Positions 16,503 to 24,521 are shown, numbered from the stretch's first letter. The stretch is DNA of 64,000 bases from Haloarchaeobius iranensis (GCF_900103505.1 NZ_FNIA01000007.1:124001-188000); one strand, 5' to 3'. Program-made: numbers and translations. The notes: generated from the letters alone by a model not told the origin.

Positions 16503-17363
16503 GTGCCCTCCCTCGATACCAAGCTCGGTCTCGCGGTCGGCTCCTACGTCGGCCTCCTCGTCGCGTTCGGCGTCGGTCTGGTTGTGGACGCCGGTGTCTT
16601 CGACCCGACCGTCCAGGCAACCGGTCTCCTCTCCTGTCTGCTCGTTGGGGGCGTGTTCGCGTCCCGCCCGTCCCTCGCCTCGCCAGTCGTCGAGCGGCAC
16701 GTCCTCTCCGCCGTGCTTGGACTCCACGTCGGCGGCATCCTCGCGCTGCTCGCGCTCGCCGGGAACGACGAGGCGACCGGGGCCCACCCGTTGGTGTTCC
16801 CGTTCATCGTCAGCGCCCTCGTCGGTCTCGTCGCGTTCGTCCTCGTCCGCGACCGCCACGTCGAGACCGTCTTCGGTGGCAAGGTCGCCCGCGTCAGCTG
16901 GTACGGGGGTCCGCACCCGCGAACGGTCAGGCGGATGCGCATCGTCGCCGTCCTCGCCGGCGTGACGGTGATCGGCGCTCCGCTCGCCGGCGTCGCCGTC
17001 ATCCCGCACCGGGCTACCTGGATCGAGTCGACACGCGCCTGGACGCTCCTCGCCGAAGTCGGGCCGACCATCGTCGGTGGCGTCCTCGGGGCGTCCATCG
17101 GAACCTTCCTCATGCCGGACCGTGAGAGGCGGTTCACCGTCTACGACGGCGGCATCGTGGTCCAGAACGGCCGCTCCGGTCTCCGGTCGCGGCTCTCCTG
17201 GTGGTACGTCCGCGGCTACGAGCTGACCGACCGCGAGCTCGTCGTCCACACCTGGTTCCCGCTCCAGGCATACCGGTTCGACCGGGACCACTTCGAACAG
17301 CCCGACCGAGTGGCCGACATCCTCGCCGAGTACGCGCCCGAGAGGGAGGCCACGTGGCTCTGA
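16503..17363 (+). CDS. Membrane protein of unknown function
   Basis: A 286-aa protein with seven hydrophobic segments in the first 205 residues, then a soluble C-terminal domain (about 210-286) with alternating strands, RFTVYDGGIVVQNG and LSWWYVRGYELTDRELVVHT. This C-terminal part resembles small PH-like or YcxB-like domains in pattern only. I do not recognise the family. The GTG start at 16503 is supported by a TATA box 28 bases upstream. It precedes the tRNA-Gly locus, which is on the other strand. Confidence 0.7.
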   Translation: MPSLDTKLGLAVGSYVGLLVAFGVGLVVDAGVFDPTVQATGLLSCLLVGGVFASRPSLASPVVERHVLSAVLGLHVGGILALLALAGNDEATGAHPLVFPFIVSALVGLVAFVLVRDRHVETVFGGKVARVSWYGGPHPRTVRRMRIVAVLAGVTVIGAPLAGVAVIPHRATWIESTRAWTLLAEVGPTIVGGVLGASIGTFLMPDRERRFTVYDGGIVVQNGRSGLRSRLSWWYVRGYELTDRELVVHTWFPLQAYRFDRDHFEQPDRVADILAEYAPEREATWL

Positions 17364-17397
17364 ATCGCTGTCGCTCCTCGTTCACTGGTCCGAGAGA

Positions 17398-17420
17398 ATG
17401 CGCCGGCCGGGATTTGAACC
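17398..17420. repeat. Partial copy of the tRNA-Gly 3' end
   Basis: These 23 bases are identical to 17501-17523, the 3' acceptor and T-arm end of the tRNA-Gly gene (with one flanking base), 103 bases away. The rest of the tRNA is absent here. Such tRNA-end copies are the usual scars of integrases that target tRNA genes, or of local duplication. Confidence 0.85.
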
Positions 17421-17501
17421 ACGGTCGCTCCACTTCGTTCCGCTCCCTGATTCAAACCCCGGTGAGACCCAGACACGCCTCTCACTGCGTTCGAGTCGGT
17501 A

Positions 17502-17572
17502 TGCGCCGGCCGGGATTTGAACCCGGGCCATGAGCTTGGAAGGCTCAGGTCCTACCACTAGACCACCGGCGC
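17502..17572 (-). tRNA. tRNA-Gly (anticodon UCC)
   Basis: A 71-nt cloverleaf on the minus strand. The acceptor stem GCGCCGG pairs with CCGGCGC, followed by discriminator A and no encoded CCA. The anticodon arm reads GAGCC-TTCCAAG-CTC, giving anticodon TCC for Gly GGA/GGG codons. The T-arm GGGTTCAAATCCC is canonical and there is no intron. The TATA-like box sits about 93 bases upstream rather than the usual 30-40, because a segment carrying a 5'-end copy of the tRNA lies between. Confidence 0.95.
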
Positions 17573-17624
17573 TCGCTGACTGCGTTCGCTCGCCCCGAGC
17601 GCCACGTCGCTACGCTCCGTGGCA

Positions 17625-17637
17625 CACCGGCGCTCGC
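17625..17637. repeat. Partial copy of the tRNA-Gly 5' end
   Basis: CACCGGCGCTCGC here repeats 17564-17576, which covers the first nine bases of the tRNA-Gly gene plus four upstream bases (minus strand GCGAGCGCCGGTG). The shift is 61 bases. It places a false tRNA 5' end between the promoter and the real gene. Confidence 0.75.
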
Positions 17638-17660
17638 AACACTTCTTCGTTGTCGCGCCG

Positions 17661-17670
17661 CATAATAAGA
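17661..17670 (-). promoter_or_regulatory. TATA-like box upstream of tRNA-Gly
   Basis: Minus strand TCTTATTATG. It lies about 32 bases from the partial tRNA 5' end at 17633 but 93 bases from the true 5' end at 17572. Confidence 0.45.
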
Positions 17671-17844
17671 CTCCTTCGGAAGCCGACGCCGCACCGGACC
17701 GCGAACCGGGCCGGTAGGGAGTGTTCGAAAGCGGTGATGAAAGCCATCACCGAAGACGCCCGAGCGAGCCGTGCGCGAGGGCCCACAGGGGCACGCGAAT
17801 CCCACACCAACGGGTGTGCGCAAAGAGTACTTCTTCGCGGCGAC
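17671..17844. other. Non-coding stretch between tRNA-Gly and the methyltransferase
   Basis: No protein or RNA gene is visible. The sequence includes short GC-rich repeats and a 12-bp dyad-like GGTGATGAAAGCCATCACC near 17732-17750 (GGTGATG/CATCACC with a 5-nt loop), which could act as a transcription-end hairpin for the methyltransferase gene on the minus strand. Confidence 0.4.
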
Positions 17845-18558
17845 TTAAGGTCTTTTCTGTTCGGTGACGGTTGCATAGCAGTTGCCCGAGGAGACCCGTG
17901 ACGACACGACCGCGAGGTCGCTGGCGCCGAGGTCCTCGTCGAACTCCGCCGGGCTGTAGACGTGGTAGAACCGCGGGACGGTCTCGCCGCCGGGCAGGGT
18001 CCAGTCGACCGTCGTATCGAACCCCGTGTCGCGGCGTCGCGGGTCGCTCCGCTCCCCGGCCGGGCTGTCCGAGGAGCCGCCGCTCCGCTCCGGCTCTTCG
18101 CCGTCGAATCTGTCGTGGGCGGTGCTCCAGGCGGAGACGAGGCCGGTCCCGTCGGGCGAGAGCACGCGGGCGAGCTCGTCGAGACTGCGGCGGCGGGCCT
18201 CCCGGGTCGGCAGATGGTGTACGGTGGCGACGTACACCGCGAGGTCGACGCTGCCCGTCGCCAGCGGGAGCCGTGCGGCGTCGGCCTGCACGAGTTCGAC
18301 GCCGAAGTCACGCTCGCGGGCGCGCTCCTGGGCGGTAGCGAGCAGCCCACCCGAGATATCGAGACCGACCACGCTGTCACAGCGGGCCGCGAGGAGCTCG
18401 GCGTGCCGCCCGTTGCCACAGCCGAGGTCGAGGCCCACGACGCCCTCCCGGTTCTCGAGGAAGGACTCGACCTCCGGCCAGGCGTACTCGCGGGTCTGGG
18501 CGAAGTGGTCGGCGATTCGGTCGTACGTCGACCGCGTGCCGCGCGGCGACCGGTCCAT
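17845..18558 (-). CDS. Class I SAM methyltransferase, Trm9/ALKBH8-like
   Basis: Probable tRNA wobble-uridine methyltransferase of the Trm9 type (237 aa). The start TYDRIADHFAQTREYAWPEV matches the Trm9/ALKBH8 N-terminus in pattern, motif I is LDLGCGNGR at 43-51, VHHLPTREARRRSLDELARV is the family's motif IV-VI region, and FYHVYSPAEF near residue 200 matches the conserved tyrosine-histidine segment. Yeast Trm9 works with Trm112 on U34 of tRNA-Arg(UCU) and tRNA-Gly(UCC). An Asp/Ser/Arg-rich insert lies around 150-178. It sits beside tRNA-Gly(UCC). The target in haloarchaea is inferred, not shown. Confidence 0.8.
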   Translation of the reverse strand: MDRSPRGTRSTYDRIADHFAQTREYAWPEVESFLENREGVVGLDLGCGNGRHAELLAARCDSVVGLDISGGLLATAQERARERDFGVELVQADAARLPLATGSVDLAVYVATVHHLPTREARRRSLDELARVLSPDGTGLVSAWSTAHDRFDGEEPERSGGSSDSPAGERSDPRRRDTGFDTTVDWTLPGGETVPRFYHVYSPAEFDEDLGASDLAVVSSRVSSGNCYATVTEQKRP

Positions 18559-18600
18559 GGGCGGACCGTCGGCCCACAGTCGGTTAGCGGTTCCGTTCGC

Positions 18601-20754
18601 TCACGGGCCAGGGATGAGCAGGAGGAAGCAGGCGTAGGCCAGCGCGACGAGGATGGCGGCGTGCTTCGCTCCGGTGCGGACGTCACCCGAGGAGAGCTGA
18701 CCGGCGATGAACCCGGAGAGCAGCCCCTGGAGGACGGTCGTGTGGAAGAACACCAGCGTGTACTCCGCCTTGTCGATACCGCCGGTGGCACCGATGCCCC
18801 CGACCGCGGGAACGCCCGAGGCCCCGGACTGCCCCGCGCCCGTGCCGTTGATGACGGTACCGGTACCGCTGTCCGGCAGGTTCGGGATGAGGACCGTCGA
18901 GAGCACGACGATGATGAACAGGAAGACGAAGAAGGCGATGTAGACGACCGCCATGTAGGTCAGCATCTCCTGTCTACGTGCGCGCTTCAGCCGCCGGTCC
19001 GACTTCGCCTGGCCCGCCGCGATGCGCAGGACGCTCGCGAGGTCGCCGCTGGCGTTCATCGCCTGCGTCGTCAGCGTGACGACCCGTGAGATGATGGACG
19101 TCCGCAGCCGGGACTCGAACCGCTTGAGGGCGGTCTCGACGTCCGCCCCCCAGCGGATGTCCGCCCAGACGCGCTCCAGCTCGACGTCCAGCGCACCGAG
19201 TTCGCTCCGGCGGACCCGTTCGATTGACTCGACGACGGTCATCCCGGCCTCGTTGACGCTGGCGAGACGGTCGAGCAGGTCCGGCACCGCCGACTCGATT
19301 GCCTCCGCGCGCCGTCGGTGGACCTCGAAGGCGATCGCGAACGTCCCGACCACGAACAGGAGCGTCTGGATGAGCACGTCGTCGAACGACCGGATGTCGA
19401 GTCCGGTCGCAGTGAGGCTCTGCGGGAGTCGGAACGCGACGATGAGCAGTGCGACCGGGAGCGTCACCCAGAGCACCGTCACTGGCCGTTCGATGACGGT
19501 TCGGGCCGGGTTGCCGAGCTTGCCACGGAGCCACCGGAACCGCCGGTAGGCCTCCAGCCGGTTCCGGTTCGCGGCGGTTCGGTCCGCACTCGACTCGGCC
19601 TGTTCGTAGCCGCCGTCGGTCTGTGCGTTCGAGGCGGCAGCGCCGTCGCTGAGGCGGACCCCCGCGAGCCCGTCCACCGGCGCATCGACGTCCTCGTAGC
19701 CGCGCTGGGTGGACAGCGTGTCGGTCACCGAGAGCAGGTAGACGAGGAACGCCAGGTTCGACGCCGGGAGGATGACGTAGACGAACACACGGAGGGGTTC
19801 GAGCGTGTTGCCGACCGCGATACCCATGACGACCAGGATGGTGATGAGGAACAGGGGGCCGGCGACCAGGACCGTCACGTACGCCTCCGCGAGCGTCGCG
19901 AGCAGGTCCAGCAGTTTCTCCTGCTGGGACTCGGCTTCCTCCTGGAAGTCGCGGTACTGCTGCTCCAGGAACGTAGAGAGGGACCGGCCGGACTGGAGCA
20001 CGCTCGCGAGGTTCTCAGAGAACTCCTTGAACTGCGAGCTCGGCGAGCGCCGGGCCATCGTCTGGATGGCCGTGATCATGTCCTGTCCGAACATGTCCAT
20101 GTTCCTGACCGCGACGCGGACCTCGTTGGCGGACTCGCCGTAGATACCGTCGTTCTCGGCGAGGATGCGCAGCACCTTCGGGAACTCCATGCCCGAGCGC
20201 GACAGCGCGTAGATGAACGCGATGGTCCTCGGGAGCGACGCCTCGATGCGGCGTTCGCGCTCGTCGGCGACGTACTGCGGATACCACCAGCGCAGCCAGT
20301 AGGTCGCCCCGGCGAAGGCGACCCCGAGGGTCAGACTCGTCACGACCATCAGGCCGAACAGTTCGATCACGGTCAGGGAGGGCAGGCCGACGAAGTCGGT
20401 GAGGAAGTGCAGCTCCGGGGGGAACGTCTGGCGGATGGTCTCGGCGTCGATGGCGAGCAGGACCAGACCGAACCAGATGACGTACATCCCCATGATGGTG
20501 CCGGCGACGGCGAAGACCGCGCTGTACAGCATCGTCTTCGCCGAGTAGGTCCGGTACGTGGTCGGCATGTGCGCCGCCCGGAGCTGTTTCTTCCGGATAG
20601 CCTTGTTCCGGCCCTTCCGGTTCGCGTACGTCCCGAAGATGAGCAGGGCGAACCGGGAGACGACGCGGTCCGCGTGCACGCTCACCGGCGCGAGGAGCAC
20701 CGGCAGGACGATGAAGATCGCCAGCACCAGCGGAATCCAGCTCGTCCAGGCCAT
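18601..20754 (-). CDS. pilC: Type IV pilus assembly membrane protein PilC/TadC-like
   Basis: Inner-membrane platform protein (717 aa) of an archaeal type IV pilus or related secretion system. It holds two T2SSF-like domains, one around residues 180-400 (RIEASLPRTIAFIYALSRSG and SGRSLSTFLEQQYRDF) and one around 520-680 (AVPDLLDRLASVNEAGMTVV and WGADVETALKRFE), each followed by paired membrane helices. The double-domain length is usual for haloarchaeal PilC. The ATG lies one base after the PilB stop, so both are co-translated. A Gly/Thr-rich loop near residue 640-670 interrupts the last helices. Confidence 0.88.
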   Translation of the reverse strand: MAWTSWIPLVLAIFIVLPVLLAPVSVHADRVVSRFALLIFGTYANRKGRNKAIRKKQLRAAHMPTTYRTYSAKTMLYSAVFAVAGTIMGMYVIWFGLVLLAIDAETIRQTFPPELHFLTDFVGLPSLTVIELFGLMVVTSLTLGVAFAGATYWLRWWYPQYVADERERRIEASLPRTIAFIYALSRSGMEFPKVLRILAENDGIYGESANEVRVAVRNMDMFGQDMITAIQTMARRSPSSQFKEFSENLASVLQSGRSLSTFLEQQYRDFQEEAESQQEKLLDLLATLAEAYVTVLVAGPLFLITILVVMGIAVGNTLEPLRVFVYVILPASNLAFLVYLLSVTDTLSTQRGYEDVDAPVDGLAGVRLSDGAAASNAQTDGGYEQAESSADRTAANRNRLEAYRRFRWLRGKLGNPARTVIERPVTVLWVTLPVALLIVAFRLPQSLTATGLDIRSFDDVLIQTLLFVVGTFAIAFEVHRRRAEAIESAVPDLLDRLASVNEAGMTVVESIERVRRSELGALDVELERVWADIRWGADVETALKRFESRLRTSIISRVVTLTTQAMNASGDLASVLRIAAGQAKSDRRLKRARRQEMLTYMAVVYIAFFVFLFIIVVLSTVLIPNLPDSGTGTVINGTGAGQSGASGVPAVGGIGATGGIDKAEYTLVFFHTTVLQGLLSGFIAGQLSSGDVRTGAKHAAILVALAYACFLLLIPGP

Positions 20755-20755
20755 A

Positions 20756-22453
20756 TCAGTCCGTCCCGGCCTCGGCGATCCCGGGCTCCTGGTCCATCGC
20801 CTCGATGCGCTCCAGTGCGGCCTCGGGGTCGGCGTAGTACTCGTTGATGAGCGCGGTGAACCGCCGGTAGTCGTCGATCCCCTGGTCGCGGAGGTACTCG
20901 AGGAAGCGGCGTCGGTTCCGGAGCTCCTGCAGGAGCTCCTGCTGGCTCCAGGCCCGCTCGTCGCGGATCTCGTCGAGCACCTGCGAGCCGGAGGAGCCGA
21001 ACGTGTCGTCCTCGGCGTTCCAGGTGAACGCCGTCGAGTAGTCGAGCTCGCCGGTCCGCTGGTCGATGCCCTCGATCTCCGCGATGGTCTTGTTCCGGCG
21101 GACGCGCTCGCTGTCGAAGCGGGTGAGCGTCTGGACACAGAGGATGTCGAGGCTCTGGACCATCGACCGGGGGACGTTGATCGGCTCGTTCTCCAGCCGG
21201 TTGATGACGGTCCGCACGGAGTCCGCGTGCATCGTCGAGTACGTCGTGTGACCCGTGTTCATCGCCTGGAACAGCGTGATGGCCTCCTCCCCGCGGACCT
21301 CCCCGACGATGATGTACTCGGGGCGGTGGCGTAGCGCGGACCGCAGCAGGTCGTACATCGTCACGTCGGTCCCCTCGTGGAGCCGTTCGCGCGTGACCGA
21401 GGAGAGCCAGTTGTCGTGGTACAGCGTCAGCTCGCGGGTGTCCTCGATGGTCAGCACCTTCGAGCGCGGCGGGATGAACATCGAGATAGCGTTCATGCTC
21501 GTCGTCTTCCCGGACGCCGTCCCGCCGGCGAAGATGAGCGACTTGTTGCTCTCGATGGCCAGCCAGAGGTACGCCATCTGGTCGACGTTGAACGTGCCGT
21601 ACTCCAGCAGGTCGATGGGTGTGAACGGCTCCTCGGCGTACTTCCGGATGGTGAACGCGGAGCCACGCGGGGTCACCTCCTCGCCCAACGCCAGCTCGGC
21701 ACGCGAACCGTCCGGCAGCGTCGTCTCGACCATCGGGTCGCCGATGGAGATGTGTCGGCCCGAGTGCTGGGCCAGTCGGACGACGAAGTTGTCCAGCTCC
21801 TCCTGCGGGAAGGTGACGTTGGTCTCGATGTCGGTGTACTCGTCGTGGTAGACGAACAGCGGGAGGTCGTAGCCGTCACACGAGATGTCCTCGACGTGCG
21901 GGTCGTGCATCACGGGGTCGAGCTTGCCGTACCCACGGAACGCCCGCCAGAGGTAGTAGAACAGCTTGTGGTAGGTGGCCATGTCGACGTCGGCCCCGTA
22001 CCGTTCGAGGTGGTCCAGCAGCGCGTCGTCGAGCACGTCGTCCGGGTCGCCGTCGTCGATGTCCCGCTGGTAGACCAGCGGGTCGCGGACGTCCTCGAAC
22101 AGCGTCTCGAGCAGCGCGAGTTCGTACTCGTCGAGTTCGGGCTCGACGACGTGATACCGGAACTCGTTGGCGTCCTTGTCGTGGTTGATGCTGACGTACG
22201 CGTACGGGGCGTTGACCCAGTAGCGGTCGATCTCCTCCCAGCCGTCGAGCCCGTCGAAGGTGACGAGCTCCCCATGTTCGTCCGGGTAGTAGGGCTCGCG
22301 GGAGATGGTCGTCCCCCGGAGCATCTGGAGGGTGTGCTTGATTCGCTCGATCAGTGAGTCGCTCCGCCCCGAGGCGACCGCCCCGGGCGTGACGGTGCCG
22401 TCGCTCTCGTCGCTCGAGATAACGTTCGGTGCCTGCTGGCCTGGATCTGTCAT
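20756..22453 (-). CDS. pilB: Type IV pilus assembly ATPase PilB (GspE family)
   Basis: Cytoplasmic secretion ATPase (565 aa) that drives pilin polymerisation. The N-terminal 200 residues are acidic; the core has Walker A GGTASGKTT at 310-318, an Asp box IEDTREL at 337-343, Walker B-like YIIVGEVRGEE near 373, and a His box TGHTTYSTMHADS near 394. The last 90 residues are Glu/Arg-rich and helical. No pilin gene is adjacent. A TATA-like box at 22534-22543 implies a leader of about 55-60 bases if the ATG at 22453 is right; the upstream frame has no better start. Confidence 0.9.
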   Translation of the reverse strand: MTDPGQQAPNVISSDESDGTVTPGAVASGRSDSLIERIKHTLQMLRGTTISREPYYPDEHGELVTFDGLDGWEEIDRYWVNAPYAYVSINHDKDANEFRYHVVEPELDEYELALLETLFEDVRDPLVYQRDIDDGDPDDVLDDALLDHLERYGADVDMATYHKLFYYLWRAFRGYGKLDPVMHDPHVEDISCDGYDLPLFVYHDEYTDIETNVTFPQEELDNFVVRLAQHSGRHISIGDPMVETTLPDGSRAELALGEEVTPRGSAFTIRKYAEEPFTPIDLLEYGTFNVDQMAYLWLAIESNKSLIFAGGTASGKTTSMNAISMFIPPRSKVLTIEDTRELTLYHDNWLSSVTRERLHEGTDVTMYDLLRSALRHRPEYIIVGEVRGEEAITLFQAMNTGHTTYSTMHADSVRTVINRLENEPINVPRSMVQSLDILCVQTLTRFDSERVRRNKTIAEIEGIDQRTGELDYSTAFTWNAEDDTFGSSGSQVLDEIRDERAWSQQELLQELRNRRRFLEYLRDQGIDDYRRFTALINEYYADPEAALERIEAMDQEPGIAEAGTD

Positions 22454-22533
22454 CGTGTGTACGGTCGCCTCCCCTGGGACGGGCCCGTCCGACGGACCGA
22501 ACGGTGGTTCTTGAAATCGATTGGGGGCACCGA

Positions 22534-22543
22534 GACTTAAATG
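22534..22543 (-). promoter_or_regulatory. TATA-like box for pilB-pilC
   Basis: Minus strand CATTTAAGTC; transcription start expected near 22513. Confidence 0.4.
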
Positions 22544-22583
22544 AGGTGGCCAACCACGGAACGAGCGCAGATTCGCGATGGGC

Positions 22584-23117
22584 TCAGGCGCGGTCCGCGA
22601 ACAGGTCGAGGAGGCCGAACGCGTAGAAGAAGAGGACTCCGAGCAGTCCGATGGGGACGTACAGCCCCCAGCCCAGGATGTCCGCGGGCTGGTTGGCGTG
22701 GAGCTGGACCGCTGCTGCGGTGAACGCGATACCGAGTGCGAGCATCGACGCGCCGATGGCGTAGACGCCACCTCCGGGCAGCTTCTCGACCACGTCCGAT
22801 TCGAAGTACATCAGGATGCTCAGGACGACCGCGGCGACCAGGAGAACGGCTGCGACCGTCCACACGAGGTAGGCCGTCGCCTGTGCGGGGAACTGCCCGG
22901 CGTTGAGTGTGTAGTACTCCCAGGGCGTCCTGACGGTGGTCCCGTCGACGAGCCCCGTCCCGAACACGTACTGGATGCCGAAGAAGGGGAATCGGAGGAC
23001 GACGAGTTCCGCGCCCTCCGCGCTGGAGGCACGGACGACCGACCAGGGCAACAGGACCGATAGCCACGTCGTGAGCACCGCGAACTCCTCGACGTACTCG
23101 GAGCTGATCCATACCAT
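22584..23117 (-). CDS. Membrane protein upstream of pilB-pilC
   Basis: A 177-aa protein with four hydrophobic segments: near residues 14-30, 80-105, 115-140 and 148-170. Between segments one and two lies an extracellular-type loop of about 50 residues. Family not recognised. The ATG at 23117 is supported by a TATA-like GCTTTTACG about 27 bases upstream; the frame runs open to 23189 but that part looks non-coding. It points the same way as pilB-pilC with a 130-base gap, so a pilus connection is possible but unproved. Confidence 0.65.
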   Translation of the reverse strand: MVWISSEYVEEFAVLTTWLSVLLPWSVVRASSAEGAELVVLRFPFFGIQYVFGTGLVDGTTVRTPWEYYTLNAGQFPAQATAYLVWTVAAVLLVAAVVLSILMYFESDVVEKLPGGGVYAIGASMLALGIAFTAAAVQLHANQPADILGWGLYVPIGLLGVLFFYAFGLLDLFADRA

Positions 23118-23287
23118 ATCCTCGAACCGACGCCGCCGAACGTAAAAGCTGTCGGTGCTGTTCCACGCCGCGTCGTTTCGACGTGTCAATATCTCTACAT
23201 GTCCGAAACCGCGACAGTGAGGCGGGGCTGCTTGCCTGCCCCGGTCGTTACGTTCATACTGCGTGAGACCGAAGATAGTGCTGTTGA

Positions 23288-23758
23288 ATGAGGCGTGACT
23301 ACTTCACTTTGCAGGTCAGCAACGTCGACTGGGTCGATGAGGACGGGCCCCCCGAACGGCCGACGGTAACCATCTCGTTCGAGGGACCAGTCGCCACACT
23401 GCGAGAGCGCCTCACGGGGCCGGCGGGCGAACCGCTGGACGCCGGCGAGACGGACGTCGCGTTCCGGCTCCAGACCGCGGTCGACGAGGAGGACGCGCAG
23501 GGGGTCGTCAGCGTCACGAACCGGATCACCGGTGACTTCGTCCTCGAACTCAACGAGTCCGCCGAGAACGTCCTGAAGTTCATCCGCGCCGCGCGGCGCT
23601 ACGGCGAACACGCGGGCGACGAGGGCGAGTACGGGGTCCACATCCTGCTCGACGACGAGGAGTTCGTCAGCTACGACAAGAGCACGTTCCTGGTCTACAA
23701 CGTCGACGGGAACCTCCTCCGCAACCAGAGTCTCATCCCGAGCGGCGTCGAACTCTAG
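23288..23758 (+). CDS. DUF5793-like conserved haloarchaeal protein
   Basis: A 156-aa acidic protein starting MRRDYFTLQVSNVDWVDEDG, a beginning I recognise from haloarchaeal DUF5793 proteins. Two acidic alpha-beta segments follow (TGDFVLELNESAENVLKFIR and YGVHILLDDEEFVSYDKS). No catalytic motif is evident and no function is known. Its last four bases overlap the 3' end of the convergent KaiC-like gene. Confidence 0.75.
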   Translation: MRRDYFTLQVSNVDWVDEDGPPERPTVTISFEGPVATLRERLTGPAGEPLDAGETDVAFRLQTAVDEEDAQGVVSVTNRITGDFVLELNESAENVLKFIRAARRYGEHAGDEGEYGVHILLDDEEFVSYDKSTFLVYNVDGNLLRNQSLIPSGVEL

Positions 23759-24381
23759 AACCGGGTCCACCCGGTCGCCGACTCCTCGATTCCGACGACT
23801 CGACACTCGCGCGAGTCGACGCCGTGTCTGGTCTCGACGACGCCGTCGAACAGCTGTCTCAGCGTGTTCATCGTCTGCTGGTCGTGTCCATCGTCGAGCG
23901 TCACGACTCCGAGGCCCGCGACGCCACTGAGACGCCCGGTGAGGATATGCGTGAACCGGAACACGGTCTTCACGTCGGCCTCCAGCAGCATGGTCGAGAG
24001 CGAGTGCAACCCGAGCCGGGTGTCCGTCCCCCGCCCGTCCGCCCGGGCGAGGAACTCGGACGCAGCCATGCCGATGCTGCTGAAGTCCGATGGCGACGCG
24101 ACGTACTCGGTGTCGGGGTTCCGGGGAGTCGACCCGCCACGACGCTCGGAGACGCAGTCCACGACCGACAGGCTGGGGTCCGCAGTCGCGGTCCTGCCTG
24201 AGATGTCGTCACGGACGGCCGGCGCGCTCTGGCTGGTCGAGACCACGACGCCGCGTTGCCCGCGTTCGATGCCCGTCGCGAGCAGGTCACAGAGCAGTTC
24301 GTACTTGCCGACGCCCTGCGGGCCGGTTACGAGGAGGTTCGTCCCGGGTCTGAGTTCGTCGACCGGTAGGTGGTCGCTCAC
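23755..24381 (-). CDS. RecA/KaiC-superfamily protein with altered Walker A
   Basis: A 208-aa protein of the haloarchaeal KaiC/RecA-like group (often DUF7504). It starts DHLPVDELRPGTNLLVTGPQ; the P-loop GPQGVGKY has Tyr where Ser/Thr should bind Mg-ATP, and GVVTLDDG is Walker B-like. Such proteins are thought to be signalling ATPase relatives, but no function is established. The GTG at 24381 is chosen because its GTGA overlaps the stop of a 15-codon leaderless mini-ORF; GTG 24390 is the alternative. A distant relative without any P-loop lies at 62940. Confidence 0.65.
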   Translation of the reverse strand: MSDHLPVDELRPGTNLLVTGPQGVGKYELLCDLLATGIERGQRGVVVSTSQSAPAVRDDISGRTATADPSLSVVDCVSERRGGSTPRNPDTEYVASPSDFSSIGMAASEFLARADGRGTDTRLGLHSLSTMLLEADVKTVFRFTHILTGRLSGVAGLGVVTLDDGHDQQTMNTLRQLFDGVVETRHGVDSRECRVVGIEESATGWTRF

Positions 24382-24425
24382 GTCGTGCACGGAGCAACCA
24401 CACCTCGAAACCGGCTTCCAGACAT
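24378..24425 (-). CDS. Possible 15-aa upstream mini-ORF
   Basis: MSGSRFRGVVAPCTT. Its ATG lies about 30 bases after the TATA-like box at 24451-24460, as expected for a leaderless start, and its TGA overlaps the GTG of the KaiC-like gene. It may couple translation or regulate it; it may also be chance. Confidence 0.35.
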   Translation of the reverse strand: MSGSRFRGVVAPCTT

Positions 24426-24450
24426 GGCGACAGCGTACGTGACCGGCTCG

Positions 24451-24460
24451 CTTAAAGCCC
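24451..24460 (-). promoter_or_regulatory. TATA-like box upstream of the mini-ORF and KaiC-like gene
   Basis: Minus strand GGGCTTTAAG; transcription start expected near 24428. Confidence 0.45.
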
Positions 24461-24488
24461 GGGCCCGCCGTCCGACGGGCGTATGCCA

Positions 24489-24498
24489 CAAATTAAGT
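24489..24498 (+). promoter_or_regulatory. TATA-like box for the phosphohexomutase gene
   Basis: CAAATTAAGT, centred about 28 bases before the ATG at 24522, predicting a leaderless mRNA. Confidence 0.5.
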
Positions 24499-24521
24499 GG
24501 GCCTCGGGGCAACCCCCCGGT

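Noticed and set aside
17398-17470. Second tRNA-Gly next to the first
   Set aside because: Only the last 23 bases match; no anticodon or D arm, so it is a fragment.
24483-24521. N-terminal extension of the phosphohexomutase (ATG 24483)
   Set aside because: The start lies within or upstream of the TATA box; MTLFGTAGIRG is the family N-terminus.
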